The notes under the pieces were generated by a model that worked only from the letters and a program-made list of their open reading frames with translations, was not told the DNA's origin and did not search any database. A DNA stretch of 64,000 nucleotides. Source: an uncultured Nocardiaceae bacterium (GTDB lineage: Bacteria; Actinomycetota; Actinomycetes; Mycobacteriales; Mycobacteriaceae). This document shows positions 28,184 to 36,498 of this stretch, piece after piece. The stretch lies in NCBI GenBank assembly GCA_936936565.1, contig CAKZIX010000120.1, forward strand, positions 1 to 64,000, in the 5' to 3' direction. The position numbers and the translations under genes are program-made. Within the stretch, counting starts at the first letter, position 1. Each line of letters starts with the position of its first letter.

Positions 28184-29661
28184 GCTGGTACTCCCTCACG
28201 ACGGACGATCGACTTTACAACCGACAGCGAGATCGGTCCCAGGACGAGATTCGTTGCCAGATACGCCGAACCGGCGACCCCCGCCGCCAGCCACACCGAC
28301 TGCGAACGCAACACCGCGAACGCCAGCAGCGCGACGAGGGCGGGCAGCGCGAGCCGGGTGACGAAGCGCCACGGGGTGCGATACGGGCTGCGCGTGTGCA
28401 GCCGCCACGACACCACCACCAGGCCGATGCACTCGACGACCACCAGCGACGCGCCGGCGCCGACCGCACCGAAACGCGGCGCCAACACCAGGTTGAGACC
28501 GATGTTGATCAGCAGGTTGACGCAGTTCAGGCGCAGCAGAAACACCTGATCGTGGGCGGCGAACAGCGCCTGGCTCAGCACCGTGTTCAAGAACGTCACC
28601 CCGACGGCGGCGAACAGCAGCGCCAGCGTGGGCGCGCCGTCGGCGACGAACTCGTCCGAGGCGATCAGCAGCACGATGGCGGGCGCCGCCAGCCCGCCGA
28701 GCACGACGATCGGCAGCGCCACGAACATCATCGTTTCGATGCTGCGCGTGACGAACTCGGCGAACCGCTCCCGCGATTCGGCGTAGAGATTCGTCATCGT
28801 CGACAACGTCGAGGTCCCCAGGAACGTGGCGATCACCGACAGCGTGAACGCGAGCGTGTAGGCCATCCCGTACACGCCTACCTGCGTGGGCGTGCTCAGC
28901 AACGTCAGGATGAACCCGTCGACGCGCCAATACAGCACCGCGATGATCAACACGCCGGTCTGCGGCAGGCTCTCGCGCAACAGGTCCCAGCTCTCGCGCA
29001 CGTCGAACACCGGCGTGCACCGCACGATCCGGCGGGCCGCGATGCCCTGCACGAGCAGCATCACCGCCGGCGGCACCAACTGCACGAGCGCGAACCACAC
29101 CACCGACGCCTGGGTGTTCACGAGCACCAGGGTGCCGACCAGGGTGCAGACACGGCTGACGACGTCGGACAGCGCCACCGCGCCGAAGCGCACCGTCGCC
29201 AGGAACACCGGCTCGAAACAGTTGCCGATCGAGGTGAGCGCGAGGCTGCCGCACACGATCAGCAACATCGGCACCACGGCGGGGTCGCCGCCGTAGACGA
29301 TGATGCCCGACAACGCCGCCAGCACCGTCAACGGCAGGCAGTATGCGATCGACATGCCCGAATTGACGCGCACCAGCCGGGACAAGTCACCGTTGCCCGA
29401 ACTGACCCGCCGCACGATGACGGCGCCGACGCCGAGTTCGGTGAGGCTCAGCCACATTCCGACAAACACGATCGCCGTGGTGAGATGTCCGTAGGATTCC
29501 GGGCCGAGATAGCGAGTCGTCAGCGACATCGTGAGGAATGAGGCAATCATTCCCACGGCGCGGGCCCCGAGCTGCTGCGTGAAGGCCTGGGCGATTTGTC
29601 TGAACGACGCACGTCTGGGCGCGGGCTCGGGCGTAGGGTCGGCCGCGGCGGGCATGGGCAT
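28180..29661 (-). CDS. Polysaccharide flippase, Wzx/RfbX-like (MOP superfamily)
   Basis: A membrane protein of about 493 residues and 14 helices. The typical N-terminal helix region reads AVGMIASFLTMSLTTRYLGP then ESYGHLTTAIVFVGMW, and later segments include LYWRVDGFILTLLSTPTQVG then VYGMAYTLAF. Wzx proteins flip undecaprenyl-PP-linked oligosaccharides across the membrane. ATG 29661 or 29655 starts the protein; no strong ribosome site is seen, and longer frames are shadows. It is divergent from the GT4 gene, with 26 bases between starts. It is the only Wzx-like flippase in the island. Confidence 0.87.
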   Translation of the reverse strand: MPMPAAADPTPEPAPRRASFRQIAQAFTQQLGARAVGMIASFLTMSLTTRYLGPESYGHLTTAIVFVGMWLSLTELGVGAVIVRRVSSGNGDLSRLVRVNSGMSIAYCLPLTVLAALSGIIVYGGDPAVVPMLLIVCGSLALTSIGNCFEPVFLATVRFGAVALSDVVSRVCTLVGTLVLVNTQASVVWFALVQLVPPAVMLLVQGIAARRIVRCTPVFDVRESWDLLRESLPQTGVLIIAVLYWRVDGFILTLLSTPTQVGVYGMAYTLAFTLSVIATFLGTSTLSTMTNLYAESRERFAEFVTRSIETMMFVALPIVVLGGLAAPAIVLLIASDEFVADGAPTLALLFAAVGVTFLNTVLSQALFAAHDQVFLLRLNCVNLLINIGLNLVLAPRFGAVGAGASLVVVECIGLVVVSWRLHTRSPYRTPWRFVTRLALPALVALLAFAVLRSQSVWLAAGVAGSAYLATNLVLGPISLSVVKSIVRREGVPA

Positions 29662-29687
29662 CGCCGGCACGATGAGGAGGGGCACCG

Positions 29688-30752
29688 TTGGAAGCGTTTC
29701 GAGCCTATGTGCCGCTGCCGCACGGGCTGTCAGCACGTGTCTGGGCCGACCGTCATTCAGCCGGTGACGTCCCGGATTCGTCACCGTACGGCCTCCATCG
29801 ACTCGCCGACCACGACGTGGCGGTCGAATTCGGCGAAGCGCAACTCGGCCGCGTGGCCGGCCGCATCGCGGCATCGGGCCGCTACCGGCTCAGCGGCGCC
29901 GAAATCGTGGAGGCGCTGTCCATGCGCGGGCGCAGCACCGCCGCCGACGCGATTCTCGCCTACGACGAGCGCACCGGCATTCCGGCCGCGCTGGTGCACC
30001 GGCGCGAGCACCCGCCCGTCGCGCTGGGCATCGGCTGGCTGACCACCCGCGCCGACACGCCGCGCCCGCTCGCCGCACTGGCCGCGCGTGCCCTGCCGCG
30101 CGCGACGACGGTGTGGTCGCAATGCGCCCCCGTGCTCGACCTGATGGGCCCCGAATGGGGAGTCGCCAGCGCCCGCAAGCAGTTCGTACCGCTCGGCATC
30201 GACACCGACTTCTACGCCCTGCAGCCGCAGCCGGAGCACCCGGGCCTGGTGGTCAGCGCCGGCGAAGACCGCTACCGCGATCACGCGCTGCTCATCGCGG
30301 CGGTTGCCGCCGCCCGCGCGCACACACCGTCGGTCCACCTGGAACTGGCCACCGGACTGCCGGTGCACCTGCCGCCCGATCTCGGGCGGCTGCACACCGG
30401 ACGCCTCGACGGCCGCATGCGCGATCTGTACCGGCGCAGCAGCGTCGTCGCGATCGCGCTGCATCCGACGGTCACCGGCTCCGGACTGACGGTCGTGCTC
30501 GAGGCAATGGCCAGCGGCCGGCCGGTGATCGTGACGGCCAACCCGGGCATCGACGACTACCTCACCCACGGCGAGCACGGGTTGCTCGTGCCGCCGGGCG
30601 ACGTGGACGCCTTCACCAAGGCGATCAGCGAACTCGTCGCCGATCCCGCCCGGTGCGCCGAGATGGGTCACCGCGCGGCCACCCGGGTACGCACGCACTT
30701 CAGTTCAGCGGTCATGGCTGGGGCGCTTGCGTCGATGCTGCGGTCGATGTAG
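29688..30752 (+). CDS. Glycosyltransferase family 4-like protein
   Basis: A 354-residue protein with a short, unusual N-terminal domain and a clear GT4 donor domain: VVSAGEDRYRDHALLIAAVA, SVVAIALHPTVTGSGLTVVL and EAMASGRPVIVTANPGIDDY. The donor-site E-x7-E pattern is relaxed. TTG 29688 is preceded by GAGGAGGGG. Its last 41 bases overlap the convergent TagA-like gene. The substrate is unknown. Confidence 0.78.
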   Translation: MEAFRAYVPLPHGLSARVWADRHSAGDVPDSSPYGLHRLADHDVAVEFGEAQLGRVAGRIAASGRYRLSGAEIVEALSMRGRSTAADAILAYDERTGIPAALVHRREHPPVALGIGWLTTRADTPRPLAALAARALPRATTVWSQCAPVLDLMGPEWGVASARKQFVPLGIDTDFYALQPQPEHPGLVVSAGEDRYRDHALLIAAVAAARAHTPSVHLELATGLPVHLPPDLGRLHTGRLDGRMRDLYRRSSVVAIALHPTVTGSGLTVVLEAMASGRPVIVTANPGIDDYLTHGEHGLLVPPGDVDAFTKAISELVADPARCAEMGHRAATRVRTHFSSAVMAGALASMLRSM

Positions 30753-31521
30753 GCCGCTCTAGCCGCGCCCTGCGCAGCGCCAAGAGCGCGGGCGGACCCT
30801 GCACCAGATAGCGGCGGGCCAGCCGCCGCGGCTCCACACCGAGCCGGTACAGCCACTCGATTCCGTTGTCCTGCATGAACTTCGGAGCGCGGCGCACGGA
30901 ACCGGCGAGAAAATCGGCGGCGGCACCGAAGGCCAGCAGCACGCGGGCGCCGGTGGCCGCGCCGTGCCGGTCGATCCACAGTTCCTGGCGCGGCTTGCCC
31001 AGCCCGACCACGAGCACGTCCACCCCCGCAGCGGCCACCTCGGCGGCCAGCACCGCGCTGCGCACGTCGTCGGTCACCTCGGCGCGCTCGGGTGCCCAGG
31101 TGCCGGCGATCCGCAAACCCGGGTACCTGACGGTTAGCTGTGCGCGCAAAGCATCGTGCATCTCGGCCTGCCCGCCGAAGAAGCCGACCGTCGCCCCGGT
31201 GCGGGCGCACTGCTCGAGCAGCGCCGGAAGCAGGTCGGCACCGGTCACCCGCGGCCACGCCGCACCCGACAACCGCCGGCCCCGCCGGGCGATGGGCGCA
31301 CCGTCGGCCAGCCACAGCCATTCGGGGCCGCCCGGGCGGCCCAGCGGCTGCGCGCGCCGGAAGTGATGCAGGTGATCGAGGTTGACCGAGCCCACGGCCA
31401 GCGGTGCGGCGGCGCCGTCATCGAGCCGGGCCGCGACCGCGTCGACCGTTTGAGGCGCGGTGCGGGCGTCGACCACCACCGGGCCGAGCACCATGCGGGC
31501 GCCGTCATGCGCAGCCGTCAT
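30712..31521 (-). CDS. WecG/TagA/CpsF family glycosyltransferase (GT26)
   Basis: A 269-residue GT26 enzyme, a family that adds the second sugar (often ManNAc or ManNAcA) onto undecaprenyl-PP-GlcNAc. Landmarks are NLDHLHHFRRA near residue 47, LADGAPIARRGRRLSG (the DG-P motif), VGFFGGQAEMHDAL, VLVVGLGKPRQELWIDRH and ALLAFGAAADFLAGSVRRAP. The catalytic aspartate pattern is T-x-N-x-D in related enzymes and SVNLDH here. ATG 31521 overlaps the upstream GNAT stop. The lipid-PP-sugar primer enzyme must be encoded outside the window. Confidence 0.87.
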   Translation of the reverse strand: MTAAHDGARMVLGPVVVDARTAPQTVDAVAARLDDGAAAPLAVGSVNLDHLHHFRRAQPLGRPGGPEWLWLADGAPIARRGRRLSGAAWPRVTGADLLPALLEQCARTGATVGFFGGQAEMHDALRAQLTVRYPGLRIAGTWAPERAEVTDDVRSAVLAAEVAAAGVDVLVVGLGKPRQELWIDRHGAATGARVLLAFGAAADFLAGSVRRAPKFMQDNGIEWLYRLGVEPRRLARRYLVQGPPALLALRRARLERPTSTAASTQAPQP

Positions 31522-32126
31522 CGCGCCACCTCCTCCTGCAACCGAGCCTTGGTTTGCTCGGTGTTGTCCAGCATCCAAATGTAGTGATCTTCCGGCTGTC
31601 CGCCATACACGCGCAATCGACGCCGGGTCGCCACTTGGGTGAACCCGAGCCGACTGACGATCGCGTTGGGGCGGGGATTCGTCACGCTCACCGGCCCGAC
31701 AGCACGCGCCAGCTCGTACGGCGGGGCGAATCCGGACAGCGTCACCGCGGCCACCGCCCACCGGGCGACCTCGCCGGCGCCTCGGAAAGCCGCGATCCAG
31801 ATGGCCAATTCGCCCGTGGCCGTGGATTTCTGGACTTCCAGCCCGACTTCGCCGACGATTCGCCACGACTGCGCCCGGTGCTCGACGACAACAAAGTGCA
31901 GGGCGGTGCCGCGGCGGAGCTGCGCCCGGCTGCGGACGACGTGCTCCACCCAGACGGCAGGCGAATTGACCTGCTCCCAAGTCATTCCGGGCCGCGCGAG
32001 GGCCGCCTCGAGCCGTGCGCGCTCGGCGGTGCGCACGGCGCGCCAGCGCTGGGCGTCCGACAAGCGCGGACGCCGCAATTCGTACTCCGCGTCACCGAGC
32101 CGCAACCGCCGCGTCGATCCTGGCAC
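31518..32126 (-). CDS. GNAT family N-acetyltransferase
   Basis: A 202-residue acetyltransferase of the RimJ/RimL type. It has an N-terminal LRRPRLSDAQRWRAVRTAER, a central IVGEVGLEVQKSTATGELAI (strands 3-4 ending in the Gly-rich FRGAGEVARWAV acetyl-CoA loop) and SVTNPRPNAIVSRLGFTQVA (the N-x-S-x-R-x-x-x-K/R-x-G-F motif). It could acetylate an amino sugar of the glycan. Its stop overlaps the TagA-like start, so the two are a coupled pair transcribed away from the Wzz-like gene. Confidence 0.82.
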   Translation of the reverse strand: MPGSTRRLRLGDAEYELRRPRLSDAQRWRAVRTAERARLEAALARPGMTWEQVNSPAVWVEHVVRSRAQLRRGTALHFVVVEHRAQSWRIVGEVGLEVQKSTATGELAIWIAAFRGAGEVARWAVAAVTLSGFAPPYELARAVGPVSVTNPRPNAIVSRLGFTQVATRRRLRVYGGQPEDHYIWMLDNTEQTKARLQEEVAR

Positions 32127-32317
32127 TGGTGGGGCTCCGTTCGTGACATCCGGCTGGCAACGTCGAACACCGACAACCTGCGCACTGTTGCCCAGCCGTC
32201 GATCCGTTCGCCCCGACCATTGGTCGCCTTATGCTACTCGGTAGCTGCGAGTAACGCAGAGCGCCGGAATACGATCTAGCCGACGAATCGCGCGCCATCC
32301 CGACAGGAGACGCTCAC

Positions 32318-33070
32318 TTGAATCTCGCCGAGTTCGTAGCCAAGTTCTTGCGGCGTCCCATCTTGCTGGCCGTGATCGTGATCCTGGCCGTCGTTGCCGG
32401 GGTGCTCGGGATGAAGTCCGCCAAGGCCGAATACGAGACCACCGCGACCATGGTGGTGATTCCGCCGGGTAGCGGATCACCCGACGCCGGGCTGAACCCG
32501 CTGATCAACCTGAACAACAACATCGCCCAGCTGGCCGTCATCGTGGCCACCACGGTGCAGACCACCGATGCGGCGAACCACCTGACCGAGCGCAACGGGG
32601 CCCGGATCACCGCCGTCACCACCACGGCCGGCGACGCCTCCTCCTTCGCGCAGCTGTCGCCGCAGATCGTGTTCACCACGCGCGCCGCCGATCCCGATTC
32701 GGCGCGCCTGGGCGCGGAGAGCGTGATCGATTACGCCCGCGAACAGCTGATCCGCATTCAGGCCGAGGCCGCGGTGCCCCCGCGCAACAACGCGTTGATC
32801 GTCGTCGGTGCCAAGCCCGCCATGGGCGAGCCCGTCGGCAAGGGCGGGCCCAAGGCGGCCGCCGCGTACGCACTCGCCGTCGTCACCGGCGGGATACTCG
32901 CGATCCTGATCGCGGACGCAATTCTCGAATGGTGGCGCCGGCGCCGCTCCGCTCAGCCGCGCCGCCGCCGCGGCGCGCCTGCGGGGCCGGCGCCCGGCAG
33001 CGTCAAGGCTGCCGTCACGGGGAACGCCGCCGTGTTCGACGACGCGCGGACCGAAGAAATCCGGCTGTGA
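32318..33070 (+). CDS. Wzz-like chain-length/polymerisation regulator (first copy)
   Basis: A 250-residue protein with the Wzz topology: TM1 near residues 14-31 (PILLAVIVILAVVAGVLGM), an extracytoplasmic alpha/beta region, TM2 near residues 189-205, and a basic cytoplasmic tail (EWWRRRRSAQPRRRRG). The usual proline-rich segment before TM2 is weak, and no tyrosine-kinase domain or tyrosine-rich tail follows. TTG 32318 has GGAG upstream. GTGA overlap with the next gene couples it to an O-antigen-ligase-like protein. It opens the 32.3-40.1 kb plus-strand operon. Confidence 0.75.
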   Translation: MNLAEFVAKFLRRPILLAVIVILAVVAGVLGMKSAKAEYETTATMVVIPPGSGSPDAGLNPLINLNNNIAQLAVIVATTVQTTDAANHLTERNGARITAVTTTAGDASSFAQLSPQIVFTTRAADPDSARLGAESVIDYAREQLIRIQAEAAVPPRNNALIVVGAKPAMGEPVGKGGPKAAAAYALAVVTGGILAILIADAILEWWRRRRSAQPRRRRGAPAGPAPGSVKAAVTGNAAVFDDARTEEIRL

Positions 33071-34383
33071 CGCAGGCGGCGGCCGGCCGGTACAGCACCG
33101 TGCCGGCGGCAGCCCGGCGCGAGCCGTGGGCGCTGTACCTCGCGGTCGCCGGATTCTTGTTGCTCGGCATGCGGCAGTCGTTCACGGTGCCGATGACGTT
33201 CGGACAAAGCCTGGCCCAGTTCCTGCTGTTCGGCGGCGCGGCGCTGTGGGCACTGACCCGGCTGGCCGGGCAACGCTTCCCGACCGGTCTGCGGCTGCTC
33301 ACCTGCGCGATGCTGTTCTACGTCTCGGCAACCGCCATCTCCTACGCCAATTCCAGCGTGCGCGGTGTGCCGCCGGCCGCCCAAACTCTTGCGGACCGGT
33401 ACCTGTTCACCGACGTCGTACTGCTGTTTCTCATGTTCTTCGTTACGACGGTGGTCGTCACCGCCCGCGATCTGGACCTGGTGCTCAAGGGTCTGCTCGC
33501 CGGGGCGACGGTGTCGGCGCTGTTCGGGCTCGTCCAGGTGGCCACCGGAGTCGAGCTCGCGCCGATGTTCCGACTGCCGGGGCTGAAGTACGACGACTTC
33601 CAACTCGTGCGCGACCTCACCCGCGGCGGTTTGAGCCGTCCGCAGGGCAGCGCCGGGCATCCGCTCGAACTGGGCGCCGTGCTCACCGTGATGGTTCCGA
33701 TCGGGATCGGCCTGACCCTGTCGGCGCGGGCGCGCGGCGAGCGCTGGCTGCTGTGGGCGGCGTGCACCACGGTCGTCGCGGCCGGTGCCGCGGCCACGGT
33801 GTCGCGCTCGGCAATCATCGGCACGGCGGTGGCCCTGCTGGTGATGGCCTGGCGCTGGCCGATCCGGCGCCTGGCGGTGATCGCCGCCGGCGCGCTCGGC
33901 GTTGCGGTGGTCGGCTGGCTGTCGGGCAGCAAGCTTTTCGCCGCGCTGAGCGGTTCCTTCCTCGGCGCCGCCACCGATTCCTCGGTGGTCTCGCGCACCA
34001 TCGGCGCCGACTACGTCGCCGAGCATTTCGCCGACGCGCTGGTGACCGGACAGGGCGCCGGAACCTATCCCGCGCTGAACCAGCCCGTGCTCGACAATCA
34101 ATACTTCTCGCGGCTGATGGAAACCGGCCTGCTCGGGCTGTCGTCGTACCTGCTGCTGCTCGCGGTGGCGATCTGGTTCGCGTTGCGGGCCTCGACCCGG
34201 CTCGGTCCCGAACTCGCCGACACCGCGCGCGCGATCGCCGGTGCGCTGTGCGCGCTCGGCCTGATCGGCTTCATCCTGGACTCGTCCGGATTCGCCCAGA
34301 TGTGGTTTTTGACGTTCCTGTTGATCGCGCTGTCCGGGGTGGCGGTGCGGCTGGCGGCAGCGAACGGTCCGGATCGCACATAA
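33067..34383 (+). CDS. O-antigen ligase/polymerase-like membrane protein (first copy)
   Basis: A protein of about 438 residues with 11-12 predicted helices and a large extracytoplasmic loop, as in the Wzy/WaaL family. The family RPQGSAGHPLELGAVL region (loop carrying R and H) and the late ALVTGQGAGTYPALNQPVLD then NQYFSRLMETGLLG (G-x-G plus the N-Q-Y-x-x-x-L-x-E-x-G motif) are visible. GTG 33067 overlaps the Wzz-like stop (GTGA). It may polymerise repeat units or ligate glycan to an acceptor; these cannot be told apart from sequence alone. Confidence 0.82.
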   Translation: MTQAAAGRYSTVPAAARREPWALYLAVAGFLLLGMRQSFTVPMTFGQSLAQFLLFGGAALWALTRLAGQRFPTGLRLLTCAMLFYVSATAISYANSSVRGVPPAAQTLADRYLFTDVVLLFLMFFVTTVVVTARDLDLVLKGLLAGATVSALFGLVQVATGVELAPMFRLPGLKYDDFQLVRDLTRGGLSRPQGSAGHPLELGAVLTVMVPIGIGLTLSARARGERWLLWAACTTVVAAGAAATVSRSAIIGTAVALLVMAWRWPIRRLAVIAAGALGVAVVGWLSGSKLFAALSGSFLGAATDSSVVSRTIGADYVAEHFADALVTGQGAGTYPALNQPVLDNQYFSRLMETGLLGLSSYLLLLAVAIWFALRASTRLGPELADTARAIAGALCALGLIGFILDSSGFAQMWFLTFLLIALSGVAVRLAAANGPDRT

Positions 34384-34441
34384 CCGCCGGTCTCGGTATC
34401 GTGCTTGCCAGCCGTCGGGGCGTGTGTGAAAGAGGAACAAC

Positions 34442-35797
34442 GTGAGCATCGATCCGGCGGAACCAGCGCCCGCGCGCAGCTTCGCGCGCTCGAACGCCCT
34501 GCAGGCCCGGCTGCACGAGCTGGTGCCCGGCGGCGCACACACCTACGCGCGCGGTGCCGATCAGTACCCCGAAGACATGGCCCCGGTGCTGGTGCGCGGG
34601 CACGGTGCGCGCGTCTGGGATGCCGACGGCAACGAGTACGTCGAGTACGGCATGGGTCTGCGCTCGGTGACGCTGGGGCACGCGTACGCGCCGGTGCTCG
34701 ACGCGGTGCGTGCCGCGATCGCCGACGGGGTCAATTTCAGCCGCCCCACCGAGCTGGAAGTGCTTGCCGCCGAAGACTTTCTGTCCCTGGTACCCGGCGC
34801 CGACATGGTGAAGTTCGCCAAGAACGGCTCCGATGCCACCACCGCCGCGGTGCGCCTGGCGCGGGCGGCCACCGGCCGTGACCGGGTGGCCCTGTGCAAC
34901 CAGCCGTTCTTCTCCACCGACGACTGGTTCATCGGCACCACCGAGATGTCGGGCGGCATTCCCGCCGATGTGGTGGCCAAGTCGTCCCGGTTCACCTACA
35001 ACGACCTGGATTCGCTGCGCACGCTGCTGGCCACCGATGCCTACGCCGCGGTGATCCTGGAGGCGGCCACCGCGATGGCCGAACCGGCACCCGGATTTCT
35101 GGAGGGCGTGCGGGAGCTGTGCGACGCGCACGGCACCGTGCTGATCTTCGACGAGATGATCACCGGATTCCGGTGGGCCGCCGGAGGCGCGCAGGCGGTG
35201 TACGGCGTGGTCCCCGATCTGTCGTGCTGGGGCAAGGCGATGGCCAACGGTTTCCCGCTGGCGGCGCTGGCCGGCAAGCGGGAGCTGATGGAGCTGGGCG
35301 GGCTGCGCACCGACCGCGACCGGGTGTTCCTGCTGTCCACCACGCACGGCCCGGAGTCGGTGGGGCTGGCGGCGTTTCGCGCCGTGGTCGCCGCGTACCG
35401 GGACAGCGATCCGGTGGCGCGGATGGAGGCCGCGGGGCGCCGGCTGGCCGCGGGCGTCGAGGCCGCGGCCGCCGATGCCGGGGTGAGCGCGCACCTCGCC
35501 GTGCTCGGGCGCCCGTCGTGCTTGGTGTTCGCCACCCGCGACGCGGACGGTAATCCGTCGCAGCCCTACCGCACGCTGCTGCTGCAGGAACTGCTCGAGC
35601 GGGGCGTGCTCGGGCAGTCCTTCGTCACCTCCGCCGCGCACACCGACGCCGACATCGACCACACGATTGCGGCCTGTCGGGCCGCAATGCCGGTGTACCG
35701 CAAGGCAATCGAGGCCGGCACTGTAGACGGCCTGCTGCGCGGGCGCCCCGTCGCGCCGGCCATCCGGCGCACCGCGGCGCCGCGGCGCCTGCCCTGA
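34442..35797 (+). CDS. Class III aminotransferase, glutamate-1-semialdehyde aminomutase-like
   Basis: A 451-residue PLP enzyme. It contains LVPGGAHTYARGADQYP, VKFAKNGSDATTAAVRLAR, LIFDEMITGFRWAAGGAQ (the PLP aspartate) and CWGKAMANGFPLAALAG (the PLP lysine). It resembles HemL but sits in a glycan operon, where related enzymes aminate keto-sugar or amino-acid substrates. It is therefore unlikely to be the haem enzyme. GTG 34442 follows the first ligase-like gene by 58 bases. Confidence 0.85.
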   Translation: MSIDPAEPAPARSFARSNALQARLHELVPGGAHTYARGADQYPEDMAPVLVRGHGARVWDADGNEYVEYGMGLRSVTLGHAYAPVLDAVRAAIADGVNFSRPTELEVLAAEDFLSLVPGADMVKFAKNGSDATTAAVRLARAATGRDRVALCNQPFFSTDDWFIGTTEMSGGIPADVVAKSSRFTYNDLDSLRTLLATDAYAAVILEAATAMAEPAPGFLEGVRELCDAHGTVLIFDEMITGFRWAAGGAQAVYGVVPDLSCWGKAMANGFPLAALAGKRELMELGGLRTDRDRVFLLSTTHGPESVGLAAFRAVVAAYRDSDPVARMEAAGRRLAAGVEAAAADAGVSAHLAVLGRPSCLVFATRDADGNPSQPYRTLLLQELLERGVLGQSFVTSAAHTDADIDHTIAACRAAMPVYRKAIEAGTVDGLLRGRPVAPAIRRTAAPRRLP

Positions 35798-35886
35798 TCG
35801 TTTCTGTCCGTTTCACCCGCACCACCCCGGATCCGGTGCGACGATCCACCTGCGCCGAGCAGCCGCCGAGGAAGGCCGGTACATAC

Positions 35887-36498
35887 GTGAACATCCCCGA
35901 GCTACTGCGCCTGCTGGGCGCCCGCTGGAAGCTGGTCGCGGCGGCCACCGCCGCCGGATTGCTCGCCGCGCTCCTCTTCTCACTGCAGGCACAGAAGACC
36001 TACGTCGCGTCCGCGCAGCTGTACGTCTCCACACCCAACCCCACCTCCATCCAGGAGGCCTATCAGGGCAACCTGCTCACCCAGCAGCGGCTGGCGTCCT
36101 ACGCATTGCTCATCGCCACACCCGACAGCGCCCAACGCGCCCTGCAGGCACTCGGTTCCGACACCGGCGCCGACGACCTGGCCGGTCGAATCAGCACTGC
36201 GCAGACCCCGGAGACCGCCATGCTGACGGTCTCGGTCACCGACACCGACCCGCAGCGGGCCGCTGCCCTCGTCAACTCGCTCGCCGCCGAGTTTCCCAAG
36301 CTGGTCGAGTCGGTGGAGGCACCCGATCCGAGCGGCCCCAAGTTCCTGAAGATCAGTGTCATCGGGCAGGCCGAGCCGCCGTCGGCGCCCGTCAGCCCGA
36401 AGACCACACGCAACGTCGCACTGGGTGCGGTGGCGGGGCTGCTGCTCGGCGTCGCGGCCGCGGTCGTGTTCCGGCGCCGGGCTCCGGAATCCGGTTAG
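35887..36498 (+). CDS. Wzz-like chain-length regulator (second copy)
   Basis: A 203-residue protein with two terminal membrane helices. It starts NIPELLRLLGARWKLVAAAT with TM1 near residues 15-34, has the Wzz-type strand TYVASAQLYVSTPNPTS, and before TM2 a proline-rich AEPPSAPVSPKTTRNVAL, the classic Wzz signature. GTG 35887 has GAGGAAGG upstream. It is immediately followed by the second ligase-like gene, which mirrors the first Wzz-ligase pair. Confidence 0.82.
   Translation: MNIPELLRLLGARWKLVAAATAAGLLAALLFSLQAQKTYVASAQLYVSTPNPTSIQEAYQGNLLTQQRLASYALLIATPDSAQRALQALGSDTGADDLAGRISTAQTPETAMLTVSVTDTDPQRAAALVNSLAAEFPKLVESVEAPDPSGPKFLKISVIGQAEPPSAPVSPKTTRNVALGAVAGLLLGVAAAVVFRRRAPESG

Noticed and set aside
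34442..35797. Assignment as hemL (glutamate-1-semialdehyde aminomutase)
   Set aside because: The context is a glycan operon, not haem synthesis; the family is broad, so a gene symbol would be unsafe.
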